NCBI GenBank assembly: GCA_051006995.1
Contig: JBPCSQ010000004.1
Coordinates: 124,001-188,000 of the forward strand
Source of the DNA: JAIQGF01 sp051006995
Lineage (GTDB): Bacteria; Acidobacteriota; Terriglobia; Terriglobales; Acidobacteriaceae
Direction: 5' to 3'
DNA length: 64,000 nucleotides
The notes under the pieces are model-generated. The model had not been told where the DNA came from, made no database searches, and saw only the letters and a list, made by a program, of their open reading frames with translations. Numbering within the stretch: position 1 is the first letter of the stretch; each line of letters opens with the position of its first letter. The position numbers and the translations under genes were made by a program. Below are positions 17,121-24,772 of the stretch, in pieces.

Positions 17121-17879
17121 ATGAACTCAGAGAACTATCGCGGCAGCCTTGTCCTTGGCGCACTGGTGGCGCTCGGTCTGATTGTCGGCGGCTGGGCGCT
17201 GGGAGGGCAGATCAAAGCTACCCGCCTCAGCGACCGCTACGTCACCGTCCGCGGCCTGGTGGAGCGCAAGGTCAAATCCGATCTTGCCATCTGGCCGTTG
17301 CGCTACAAGGAAGCAGGCGATGATTTGCAGCAGGTGTACGCCAAAACCGAAGCCGACAAGACGGCGATCTTGCAATTTCTGGCGCAGCAGGGCATCCAGT
17401 CGTCGGAGATCGAGCTCGGCGTGGTACGCGTAATTGATACGCAGGCACGGGAGTATGGCGGCAACGATCGCAATCCGCGCCGCTACATCGTCCAGCAGGA
17501 AATCACCGTGCGGACACCGCGCGTGGATCAGGTCGCGGTGGCCGCCCAGAAGACCATGCAACTGGTGCAAAAGGGCATCGTGCTGAACAGCGAGCAGGGG
17601 CAAGGCCTGGCGTACAAGTTCAGCGGCTTGAACTCCATCAAGCCCGACATGATCACGGAAGCGACGCGGAATGCGCGCGCCGCGGCCGAGCGCTTCGCCC
17701 GCGATTCCGGCAGCCGTGTCGGCTCGATTCGGCAGGCGAACCAGGGCGTGTTCTCCATCTCGGCGGCCGACCAGGGCAGTGAAACCAGCGAATCGGAATA
17801 TGGCGGCAGCAACGCCGACAGCAGCGTGATGAAAAACGTGCGCGTCGTGACCTCGGTGCAGTACTACCTGGAGAAGTAA
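17121..17879 (+). CDS. SIMPL (DUF541) domain periplasmic protein
   Basis: 252 residues from the ATG at 17121 (a GTG at 17109 adds four residues). One N-terminal membrane anchor (about 8-27) precedes a SIMPL domain with SDRYVTVRGLVERKVKSD and repeated alpha-beta units. Family members such as BP26 and YggE form channel-like oligomers or affect oxidative stress; the reaction is not known. No ribosome site is obvious. It precedes efp but after 146 bases, so they are probably independent. Confidence 0.85.
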   Translation: MNSENYRGSLVLGALVALGLIVGGWALGGQIKATRLSDRYVTVRGLVERKVKSDLAIWPLRYKEAGDDLQQVYAKTEADKTAILQFLAQQGIQSSEIELGVVRVIDTQAREYGGNDRNPRRYIVQQEITVRTPRVDQVAVAAQKTMQLVQKGIVLNSEQGQGLAYKFSGLNSIKPDMITEATRNARAAAERFARDSGSRVGSIRQANQGVFSISAADQGSETSESEYGGSNADSSVMKNVRVVTSVQYYLEK

Positions 17880-18025
17880 GCTCGGACGCCGTTATTCCCA
17901 ATCCCGCCGCGGCTACGTTAGAATGAAACGTTTGCCTCATAAGGGCTGCGATTCCCGTGGGGATCACGCCGTTCCGCGGTGGTTTGCCCTTCCAAGCAAC
18001 GAGCAGATTTCAGGAGAAAGTTTTC

Positions 18026-18586
18026 ATGGCAATTCCAGCCACCCAACTGCGCCCCGGCATGGTGATCAAGCACAACAACGACTTGCACTCCGTGTTCACG
18101 GTCGAGCACCGCACTCCCGGCAACCTGCGCGCCTTTATCCAGGCCAAGCTGCGCAACCTGCGCACCGGCGCCATGTTCGAGCACCGTTTCCGCTCCGCCG
18201 ATGCCATTGACCGGGTGAACGTGGATGAAGTCGAGATGGAGTTCCTCTACAAGGACGGCGACGACTACTACTTCATGAACACCGAGAATTACGAGCAGAC
18301 GCACCTGAAGCGCGACACCCTGGGCGATGCCGTGGACTACCTGACGCCCAACCTGCAGATCAACGTCGAGTTTTTTGACGGCAAGCCGGTGGGCATCGAG
18401 CTGCCGCAGACGGTGGACCTGACGGTGGTAGAAACCGAGCCCGGCCTGAAGAGCGCCTCGGCCACCAACGTCACCAAGGCAGCCAAGACCGAAACCGGAT
18501 TGGTGGTGCAGGTGCCGCCGTTCATCAATGAGGGCGAAAAGATCCGCGTGGACACCAGCGAAGGCGCGTATCTGTCGCGGGCATGA
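18026..18586 (+). CDS. efp: Translation elongation factor P
   Basis: 186-residue factor that rescues ribosomes stalled at polyproline. Three beta-barrel domains are recognisable (KOW-like N-terminus, OB domains ending near GEKIRVDTSEGAYLSRA). The start at 18026 follows CAGGAGAAAG; the frame to 17957 is not needed. Notably, the loop that reaches the peptidyl-transferase centre reads HRTPGNLRAF, placing Asn33 where Escherichia coli has modified Lys34 (PGKGQAF). This looks like an EF-P subfamily without the usual modified Lys or Arg at the tip. No modification genes are seen nearby. Confidence 0.95.
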   Translation: MAIPATQLRPGMVIKHNNDLHSVFTVEHRTPGNLRAFIQAKLRNLRTGAMFEHRFRSADAIDRVNVDEVEMEFLYKDGDDYYFMNTENYEQTHLKRDTLGDAVDYLTPNLQINVEFFDGKPVGIELPQTVDLTVVETEPGLKSASATNVTKAAKTETGLVVQVPPFINEGEKIRVDTSEGAYLSRA

Positions 18587-18600
18587 GGCGTGGCCGTTGA

Positions 18601-18675
18601 GAAATTAAGAATGAAAAATTCAGAATGCAGAATGGCCCGAGCGCAGGTGATTTCATTCTGCCGTCTGCATTTCGT
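18601..18675. repeat. Iterated-word inverted repeat (words AGAATG / CATTCT)
   Basis: The left side repeats AGAATGA, AGAATGC and AGAATGG; the right side (18651-18671) carries TTCATTCTG and CTGCATTTCG. Pairing is weaker than in other copies. It fills the gap between efp and acyP and resembles the words at 2078-2145 and 36036-36137. Confidence 0.65.
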
Positions 18676-18697
18676 GAGATACTCCCGCGTTTGATTG

Positions 18698-19000
18698 ATG
18701 GCCGCCGAAGCCAAGCCGCAACTGATGACGCGCCGCTACCTGGTTCGCGGGCGTGTGCAGGGGGTTGGGTTTCGCTGGTTCGTGGAGCGCGAGGCGCACA
18801 CGCTCGGAGTTTTCGGCTGGGTGCGCAACACCTTCGACGGAGATGTTGAGGTGCTGGCCACCGGCACGCGCGAACAGCTTTCGAATCTCAGGCGTAAGCT
18901 GCAACAGGGACCGCGCGCCGCGCGCGTGGATGAGGTCGAGGAATCCGAAGCCAATCCTGTCGAGGGCCTGAAAACATTCCGCATCGAAGGAGCGTGGTAA
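18698..19000 (+). CDS. acyP: Acylphosphatase
   Basis: About 100 residues. Acylphosphatases hydrolyse carboxyl-phosphate bonds such as in carbamoyl- or acyl-phosphates. The motif GRVQGVGFR with catalytic Arg26 and VRN with Asn44 are in place. Possible starts are 18698 (ATG) and 18728 (ATG in QLMTRRY); the motif is unaffected. It is followed by apt after four bases, so they are cotranscribed. The length fits the family. Confidence 0.92.
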   Translation: MAAEAKPQLMTRRYLVRGRVQGVGFRWFVEREAHTLGVFGWVRNTFDGDVEVLATGTREQLSNLRRKLQQGPRAARVDEVEESEANPVEGLKTFRIEGAW

Positions 19001-19004
19001 TCCC

Positions 19005-19556
19005 ATGCCGCAACCCCAGCAGGCGCTGTCGGAGTGCGATTTCCTGAAGAAGCTGATCCGCGAAGTTCCCGATTTCCCCAAGCCGGGAATCCTTTTCTAC
19101 GACATCACCACGCTGCTGAAGGACAAGGTTGGCTTCGCCACCCTGGTGGACATCCTCGGGCAGCGTTTCATCGGCCGGCGGGTGGACCTGGTGCTGGGCA
19201 TCGAGGCGCGCGGCTTCATCTTCGGGCCTGCGCTTGCCTACCGCCTGAACGCCGGCTTCGTCCCGGTACGCAAGCCCAAGAAGCTGCCCGCTGAAACCGC
19301 CAAGTGGACTTATGACCTCGAATACGGCAAGGACACCTTGGAAATCCATAAGGACGCGATCCAGCCCGGGCAAAGTGTCATCATCGTGGACGATCTGCTC
19401 GCCACCGGCGGCACCGCCGCCGCCACCAGCAAGCTGGTGGAGTCGCTGGGTGGCAAGGTGGCGAGCCTGGCGTTCATTGTCGAACTCGACTTCCTTAAAG
19501 GCCGCCAGAAACTCGCCGGCTACGAGGTCGTATCGCTCCTGCATTATGACAAGTAA
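19005..19556 (+). CDS. apt: Adenine phosphoribosyltransferase
   Basis: 183-residue purine-salvage enzyme converting adenine and PRPP to AMP. The PRPP-binding motif VIIVDDLLATGGTA spans 125-138, and the family-specific N-terminus PDFPKPGILFYDITTLL and GIEARGF are present. It begins four bases after acyP. The size and motifs are standard for bacterial Apt. Confidence 0.95.
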   Translation: MPQPQQALSECDFLKKLIREVPDFPKPGILFYDITTLLKDKVGFATLVDILGQRFIGRRVDLVLGIEARGFIFGPALAYRLNAGFVPVRKPKKLPAETAKWTYDLEYGKDTLEIHKDAIQPGQSVIIVDDLLATGGTAAATSKLVESLGGKVASLAFIVELDFLKGRQKLAGYEVVSLLHYDK

Positions 19557-20051
19557 GTAGTTGCCAACATGGTACATGCCATGGGCAATGGCGGAGCCGC
19601 AGGTCAACAAGTTCGCTTCCCGTTTCGGGAACATAAGTTGCTTGTTTCCAGTGGCTTAGCTGGACTATTTCTTCCATTTATCTGCATCCGCTTGCATTCC
19701 ACGCTGCCCAGTTATCCACCTCTATAGATTCGATGGCGTAAGTTGACGTGGACACTGAAGTTAGAGTTATTTAAACACCACTTAAGTGGGCATTGCCGTG
19801 CTCAATAACAGCAATGTTATTCCGGACAGATCATGCCGCAAGGTGTCGCGGCCCCTATCCCGGGAGTGCCACTGAAGTAACGGCGCACCCTGAGGGAGCC
19901 GTCGCGTAGCCAACCAGCCGCGCAACGAGGCCGGGTCCAACGTCGTCTGCGACATTCTCATCCGGAGTTTCACTACGTATTCCCAGGACGGCGATGTCTC
20001 AGCCGAACAAGCGAGGCTCTCGCTGACCACTTTGTTTTGCAGGAGGGTTTC
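19557..20051 (+). promoter_or_regulatory. 495-base gene-free region before the PEP-CTERM gene
   Basis: I see no gene here. A sigma-54-like element (GGGAAC at 19627-19632, five bases, TTGC at 19638-19641) resembles the consensus TGGCAC-N5-TTGC at 8 of 10 positions and lies about 410 bases before the ATG at 20052, which would give a very long leader. Several GC hairpins lie at 19830-19960. I could not match the leader to a riboswitch class; GEMM, cobalamin and similar cores are not complete. Confidence 0.4.
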
Positions 20052-20615
20052 ATGAAACTACTTCGGCCCGTTGTACTCTTGATCGTAATGGCCATGCTGG
20101 TCGGCGCTGCGGTGGCAGAAGAAATTGATCCGTACGTCGCCATCAAGTCCGCGAACATCGCAACATACTCGGTGACCGGCCAAGCTTTCCCTACGCACCT
20201 GGATCAATGGAGTGGCACCTACCAGACTGCCCTTGATTTGGGTGGAGGGAGCAAGCACAGCTATTACCAAAACAACACCGGGGCTGCGATCACGTTCCTG
20301 ACGATCACCGCGACCCCCGGATTGGGTAATGGCCAGACCATCACGAACCTTGCCTATTACAATTGTCAGTTGCTTAGCTTCTTCACCACCTGCGCCGTCA
20401 CCCAGGACATCAGCCACACTCATCTGTACTTCACACTGAGCGGCGGATATATTCCGATCGGCGCTAAGTTCGACCTTTATGCGGGGCCTTCACCGACCAC
20501 TTCCAGCTTCTGGAAAGATCCAACGGCATTCACAGTATGGGCGCCCGAGCCGGCTTCCATGCTGCTGCTGGGCGCTGGACTGCTGGGCGTCGGCCTAGTG
20601 CGACGTCGGAAATAA
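20052..20615 (+). CDS. PEP-CTERM sorting-domain exported protein
   Basis: 187 residues. A signal peptide (1-23, MKLLRPVVLLIVMAMLVGAAVA) is followed by a passenger of unknown function. The last 23 residues form a PEP-CTERM anchor: PEPASMLLL, a hydrophobic helix, then VRRRK. The family is sorted and cleaved by exosortase (EpsH/XrtA), usually with exopolysaccharide export; that machinery is not in this window. GGAGGG precedes the ATG at 20052. The function of the passenger is unknown. Confidence 0.88.
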   Translation: MKLLRPVVLLIVMAMLVGAAVAEEIDPYVAIKSANIATYSVTGQAFPTHLDQWSGTYQTALDLGGGSKHSYYQNNTGAAITFLTITATPGLGNGQTITNLAYYNCQLLSFFTTCAVTQDISHTHLYFTLSGGYIPIGAKFDLYAGPSPTTSSFWKDPTAFTVWAPEPASMLLLGAGLLGVGLVRRRK

Positions 20616-20634
20616 CCATCGCTTCTTCCCTCTC

Positions 20635-20658
20635 GCCGGGCTTTCGGGCCCGGCTTTT
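20635..20658 (+). terminator. Intrinsic terminator of the PEP-CTERM gene
   Basis: GCCGGGC (20635-20641) pairs with GCCCGGC (20648-20654) around TTTCGG, followed by TTTT. Confidence 0.85.
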
Positions 20659-20784
20659 CTGTCGACCGACAGGTCGGTGTCCGGGGAGCTTGGGCCGGAG
20701 CTGCGGCCGCGCCTGCTGTTATTGCCTTATTTACAACCCCATTACTCCCGCATATAGTAGGCCGCACTCAATCCCCGGTGGGGG

Positions 20785-22140
20785 ATGCCAATCCTTCGCG
20801 CGCAAGGAACAGGTTTGAACGTGGACTCAGGGACAGCGACTGCCACCCAGGAACAGAAAACCATTAAGCAGCTTTCCGCGCTGTTTGAAGCGACACGGCT
20901 GCTGAACTCGACCCTCGATCTGGCTGAGTTGCTGGAGCTCATTCTGAAGATCGCGCGCGACGAAGTGAGCGCCGAACGCGGCTCCGTTTTCCTGGTGGAC
21001 AAGGAACACCAGCAGCTCTGGTCCATCGTGGCGCACGGCCTGGAGCACCAGGAAATTCGCCTCCCGGTCGGCAAGGGCGTGGCCGGAGAAGTCGCGCAGA
21101 GCGGCAAGGCCATCAATGTCGAAGACGCCTACACGCTTCCATTCTTCGACCGCAGCGTGGACCAGAAGACCGGCTACCGCACCAAGTCGCTGCTGTGTCT
21201 GCCCATACGACATAAGGGTGGCGGCGATATCGTGGGCGTCATCCAGCTGCTCAATCAGAAGCACACCGGCAGGTTCACGCCGGAAGACCAGGAGTTCCTG
21301 GAGAAGCTCTCCGGCCATATGGCCATGGCGCTGGAAAACGCGCGGCTGCACAAGGCGGCGATCGAGAAGCAGCGCATGGAGCGCGAGCTGGAGATGGCGC
21401 GCGGTATCCAGCGCAGCCTGTTGCCGGACGCGCCGCCCATCGTTCCCGGCTATGAGCTGGCGGTATCCAACACGCCCTGCTTCGAGGTCGGTGGCGATTA
21501 CTACGATTTCCTGAGCCTGGGCCCACAGACATTGCTGCTGGTCATTGCAGACGTCGAAGGCAAGGGCGTCTCCTCGGCGCTGGTGATGTCCAACCTGCAA
21601 GCCACGCTGCGCGCCCTGGTCACCCACCTGCATTCGCTGGAAGTGCTGGCGCTGTCGTTGAACGAGATGATCTGCAACGACACCAAGAGTAAAAAGTTCC
21701 TCAGCATCTTCCTCGGCCTGCTGGATACACGCCGCAACGGCCTGCACTACATCAACGCGGGACACGTGCCGCCGGTGGTGGTGGATGGCGTGACGGGCCA
21801 GTATCAACTGCTACAGGCGGGCGGCACGGTGGTCGGGCTGTTCCCCGACTCCGAATACGCACGCGGCTCCTGCAAGCTCAAGCCTGGCGACATCCTGGTG
21901 TTGTGCACCGACGGCATTACTGAGCCCTGCAACCGCGAGGAAGAAGAGTATGGCAGCGAGCGCCTGGCCGACTGTGTTTCGCGCAATCGCCACAAGAACG
22001 CGGAGGCCATCGTGGACGCCGTGCACGAGGAACTGAACTCGTTCTCTCTCGGCGGCATTCACATTGATGACAAGGTGCTGATGATCCTGAAGGTCACCGA
22101 GGGTGGCGTGGACGCGGCGCCCGGGCGGAAACACTCGTGA
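20785..22140 (+). CDS. GAF sensor with SpoIIE-type PP2C phosphatase
   Basis: 451 residues. A GAF domain (about 30-195) senses a small ligand or redox state; a helical linker (195-235) leads to a PP2C/SpoIIE phosphatase (about 240-435) with the signature GGDYYDFLSL, ADVEGKGVSSALVMS and GDILVLCTDGITE. Such RsbU-like proteins dephosphorylate an anti-sigma-factor antagonist. No partner switch (RsbV, RsbW, sigma) is adjacent, so the output is unknown. A GTG at 20821 could be an alternative start. It is a cytosolic enzyme by appearance. Confidence 0.9.
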   Translation: MPILRAQGTGLNVDSGTATATQEQKTIKQLSALFEATRLLNSTLDLAELLELILKIARDEVSAERGSVFLVDKEHQQLWSIVAHGLEHQEIRLPVGKGVAGEVAQSGKAINVEDAYTLPFFDRSVDQKTGYRTKSLLCLPIRHKGGGDIVGVIQLLNQKHTGRFTPEDQEFLEKLSGHMAMALENARLHKAAIEKQRMERELEMARGIQRSLLPDAPPIVPGYELAVSNTPCFEVGGDYYDFLSLGPQTLLLVIADVEGKGVSSALVMSNLQATLRALVTHLHSLEVLALSLNEMICNDTKSKKFLSIFLGLLDTRRNGLHYINAGHVPPVVVDGVTGQYQLLQAGGTVVGLFPDSEYARGSCKLKPGDILVLCTDGITEPCNREEEEYGSERLADCVSRNRHKNAEAIVDAVHEELNSFSLGGIHIDDKVLMILKVTEGGVDAAPGRKHS

Positions 22141-22200
22141 CCGCCATCACATAGCTCAAAGCGAATCGCACAACCTTCTTCGTACGAATAACTTGCCGAT

Positions 22201-22216
22201 TGTTCCACGTGGAACA
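22201..22216. other. parS: Candidate parS centromere site (ParB binding)
   Basis: TGTTCCACGTGGAACA is a perfect 16-base palindrome and matches the pan-bacterial parS consensus TGTTNCACGTGNAACA at all specified positions. It sits in the 78-base gap between two convergent genes. ParB loads at parS to segregate and condense the chromosome; such sites cluster around the replication origin. I scanned for other CACGTG cores and found none with matching flanks in this window. Binding is inferred. Confidence 0.8.
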
Positions 22217-22218
22217 TT

Positions 22219-22473
22219 TCATTCGCCGACCGCGAGCGTCGCACCTTCTTTCAGATAGCCCTTCCGGCGGAACCAATCTTCCATCGAGCTCTTCAGGCGG
22301 TCGAGAGGAACGCGCGCCCCGATCTCCATCGCGCCGTCGCCCGTGGGCAGGGTGTCGTCGAACACCTGGTCATTGGTGAAGTTGCGCATGGCGAAGCTGT
22401 CGAGCCACTTCAGCGGCACCGGCCGGCGCTGGCCCTTGACTTCATATTCCACGCGGATTTTGCGGGCAAACAT
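22219..22473 (-). CDS. Small protein of unknown function
   Basis: 84 residues from an ATG at 22473; it is acidic overall (FDDTLPTGDGAMEIG) with a DWFRRKGY pattern near the end. I do not recognise a family. The frame continues upstream to 22548 but only through an inverted repeat, so I place the start after it. It follows the DUF4139 gene on the same strand. The evidence for a real protein is frame consistency and codon usage; confidence is moderate. Confidence 0.55.
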   Translation of the reverse strand: MFARKIRVEYEVKGQRRPVPLKWLDSFAMRNFTNDQVFDDTLPTGDGAMEIGARVPLDRLKSSMEDWFRRKGYLKEGATLAVGE

Positions 22474-22474
22474 A

Positions 22475-22550
22475 GAGTGCGAAGTGCGCAGTTCGAAGTG
22501 CGAAGACGCCTTGATTTTGGTTCGCACTTCGCACTCAGCACTTCGCACTG
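22475..22550. repeat. Iterated-word inverted repeat (word AGTGCGA)
   Basis: Left arm 22475-22505 reads GAGTGCGAAGTGCG-CAG-TTCGAAGTGCGAAG; right arm 22521-22550 reads TTCGCACTTCGCACT-CAGCAC-TTCGCACTG. Arms pair over most of their length. It lies between the DUF4139 gene and the 84-residue gene, directly behind the parS site region. Confidence 0.82.
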
Positions 22551-22552
22551 TT

Positions 22553-24040
22553 TTACCACGAGTAATGCACGGCGTAGGTAATCGTCACCTCGCCATCGGC
22601 CGGCACGGTGACCGGAAACTCGACCTGGTTCGCGTCCAGCTTGCGATAGGGGTGCGACTTGCTCACGATTTGCCAATTGTTGCAGCGGTAAAGGTGCTCG
22701 ACGGCGCGCACGCTGACCGATTCCTTCTTGTGGTTGCGCAGCTTGATCTCGAACGACTCGTCCATCGTGTGCGCGGCATTGTTGACGCGGTAATCCACGC
22801 GGCGGCGCTCTCCGACCACGTCGAACGCGTTGCCGGTGTAGAGGCGAATGGTCTCATCGGCGGGCGTGTGGTCAATCATGTTTTCACCGGTGAATTGAAG
22901 ACGCCCATCTTCGTCGCGGCGATAGAAACGCATGCGGCCGCGGGGCAGCGCGATGCCGAGGTGGTTGGCGGCGGAGTTCTTCAGCTCCTGCATCACCCAC
23001 ACTTTGGGGTTCGATTGCGTGCCGTAGCTGGGGTCGTTGCGGATGTTCTCGAATGACCAGCCGCGATAGCGGTTCCAGTCAATGTTGGCGCCGTCATAGA
23101 CGTACAGCCGCTGCGAGCGCACGCCGCTGGCGCTGACGAACTCCACCTGCTTGGTCTCGTGATCGCGTAAGGTTACGGGCCGCGCCAGGGTGTAGAGGTG
23201 GTACTCGTCAAAGGAGCGCTCGGTTACCGCGGGCTGCATCGCCATATCGACGGCCTTCATCGCTGACGCAGGCGCGTTCATCGCCATCATCTCGGGTATG
23301 ATCTTGTTGACGTCGCCGGCCATGAGCCGCACGTGCGCATGGTCGAACGTCTTGCCGGTGAGATTGTCAATCGTGACCCAGCCGATGAGGTCGAGGACGT
23401 CCCCCTTTTCCGGGGCGACCACGTTGTAGTCGGTTTCCCAGCGCATGCCGCCGGAAACGTAGGAGAGCTCGGCGTCGAGCGGGCCGGCTTTGTCGGTGGC
23501 GAGCTGCCAGTGCAGCGTGGGCTTCAGAATGCTGTCGCTGCCAAGCGCGGGAAACAGCGGCAGTCCGGGAAGGCCGAACTGGAGCTGGCCGCCCACCTCG
23601 ATGATGGGCTGCGACGCGGGCGGGTACGACTGGTAGGGATTGCGGCGGTCGAGGAGTCGGGGCAGGTAGCCGCTGCGAATAATTTTTCCGGAAATGATTT
23701 TGTCGTTGACGCGGAACTGGATGGTCTTGCCTTCGAAGGCGGCGAGCAGCAGCTCCTGCGAGACCGGGTCGTTGCGGAAGTTCTGCTCGTAGATCACCAG
23801 CTGGCGGCGGCCCGAGGGGTCGCGCAGCATCACCGAATCGGGTTCCAGCGAGGCCGTGGTGTCGGTGAACAGGACGCTGTTGACCCCGGGCTTGAGATCG
23901 AGCGCCAGCGACTGCCGGATGACGGCGAAGTTCTGGTTGTAGATGGTGATGGCAGGATCCGAAGTGCCCGCGGGAGCATCGCCGGCGAAAGCTGCGATAG
24001 TGACGATGACGACGGCGGCGAGGGCGAACGTGCATTTCAT
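22553..24040 (-). CDS. Exported DUF4139 domain protein
   Basis: 495 residues. A signal peptide (about 1-20, MKCTFALAAVVIVTIAAFA) is followed by a beta-rich N-terminal part and a DUF4139 domain (GDVLDLIGWVTIDNLTGKTF ... GENMIDHTPADETIRLYTG). Proteins of this family resemble the mucoidy regulator group and are secreted or outer-membrane; their function is unknown. The start at 24040 with GGAGAA four bases upstream is preferred over 24052. It is the upstream member of the pair with the 84-residue gene. Confidence 0.82.
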   Translation of the reverse strand: MKCTFALAAVVIVTIAAFAGDAPAGTSDPAITIYNQNFAVIRQSLALDLKPGVNSVLFTDTTASLEPDSVMLRDPSGRRQLVIYEQNFRNDPVSQELLLAAFEGKTIQFRVNDKIISGKIIRSGYLPRLLDRRNPYQSYPPASQPIIEVGGQLQFGLPGLPLFPALGSDSILKPTLHWQLATDKAGPLDAELSYVSGGMRWETDYNVVAPEKGDVLDLIGWVTIDNLTGKTFDHAHVRLMAGDVNKIIPEMMAMNAPASAMKAVDMAMQPAVTERSFDEYHLYTLARPVTLRDHETKQVEFVSASGVRSQRLYVYDGANIDWNRYRGWSFENIRNDPSYGTQSNPKVWVMQELKNSAANHLGIALPRGRMRFYRRDEDGRLQFTGENMIDHTPADETIRLYTGNAFDVVGERRRVDYRVNNAAHTMDESFEIKLRNHKKESVSVRAVEHLYRCNNWQIVSKSHPYRKLDANQVEFPVTVPADGEVTITYAVHYSW

Positions 24041-24155
24041 GTTCTTCTCCATTGCTGCTGGAGGGAGAACGGAGAAGGTGGGGGAACTTGCAGGCGGGTG
24101 GAGTTACGTTGGTAACGGTGGTCGGTACAAGGGCAGCGATACTACTTGCAGGAGC

Positions 24156-24240
24156 CATTCCGAGCGCAGCGACGAATCTGTTGTGATCGCCAACACCGTA
24201 TCGGCCAATAAAGCAGGTCCGTCGCTCCGCTCGGGATGAC
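24156..24240. repeat. Dispersed inverted repeat (CCGAGCG type)
   Basis: Left arm CATTCCGAGCGCAGCGACG (24156-24174) and right arm CGTCGCTCCGCTCGGGATGA (24220-24239) are near-perfect inverted copies with a 45-base loop. It lies between the DUF4139 and msrB genes. A degraded copy of the same word lies at 40398-40500 (TCATGACCTCAGGGACCCTTCG and CTCCGCTCAGGATGAC). Confidence 0.75.
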
Positions 24241-24269
24241 TCCCCCGACTGGCAGCATACGGTCGAGAA

Positions 24270-24671
24270 CTATTGCTTCTTCGGCTCGAAGTTCAGCGAG
24301 GCGGAATTGATGCAGTAGCGGGTTCCCGTTGGGCGGGGGCCGTCGGGAAAGACATGCCCCAGATGGGAGCCGCACTTGGCGCAGGTGACCTCGACGCGCC
24401 GCATGCCGTGGGTGGAATCCTCCTGTTCGTCCACGGCAGTTTTCGATTCGGGCTGATAGAAGCTGGGCCAGCCGCTGCCGGAGTGGTACTTCGTCTCGGA
24501 GGAGAACAGGGGTTCACCGCAGGCGGCGCAGCGATACATTCCGGGGTCTTCGGCGGGCTCGTATTTGCCAGTAAAGGCGGCCTCGGTGCCTTTCTCGCGA
24601 AGGATGTGGTACTGCTCGGGCGTAAGTTCCTTGCGCCACTCTTCTTCGGATTTGCGGATCTTTTCGGCCAT
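24270..24671 (-). CDS. msrB: Peptide-methionine (R)-S-oxide reductase
   Basis: 133-residue repair enzyme reducing methionine-R-sulfoxide. Catalytic Cys120 is in TRYCINSASL, and zinc cysteines pair as Cys48/Cys51 and Cys97/Cys100. SGSGWPSF and HLGHVFPDGP are family signatures. There is no resolving cysteine at the position found in some members, so recycling probably uses thioredoxin directly. No msrA partner is nearby. Confidence 0.95.
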   Translation of the reverse strand: MAEKIRKSEEEWRKELTPEQYHILREKGTEAAFTGKYEPAEDPGMYRCAACGEPLFSSETKYHSGSGWPSFYQPESKTAVDEQEDSTHGMRRVEVTCAKCGSHLGHVFPDGPRPTGTRYCINSASLNFEPKKQ

Positions 24672-24772
24672 GCATCATTCGATGCTGCCGTACCCCTGGC
24701 GGCTGCGGAGTTCACCCGATTGACACTTGGAACAGCAGCCGATAAGAAATAGGTTCCCCAGCGAGGAACTGA

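Noticed and set aside
19830..19960. Possible riboswitch in the PEP-CTERM leader (short matches to cobalamin GCCACTG and to GEMM GGCAA/GCAA)
   Set aside because: Only isolated 6-7 base matches; the conserved cores and pairings of these classes are not present in order.
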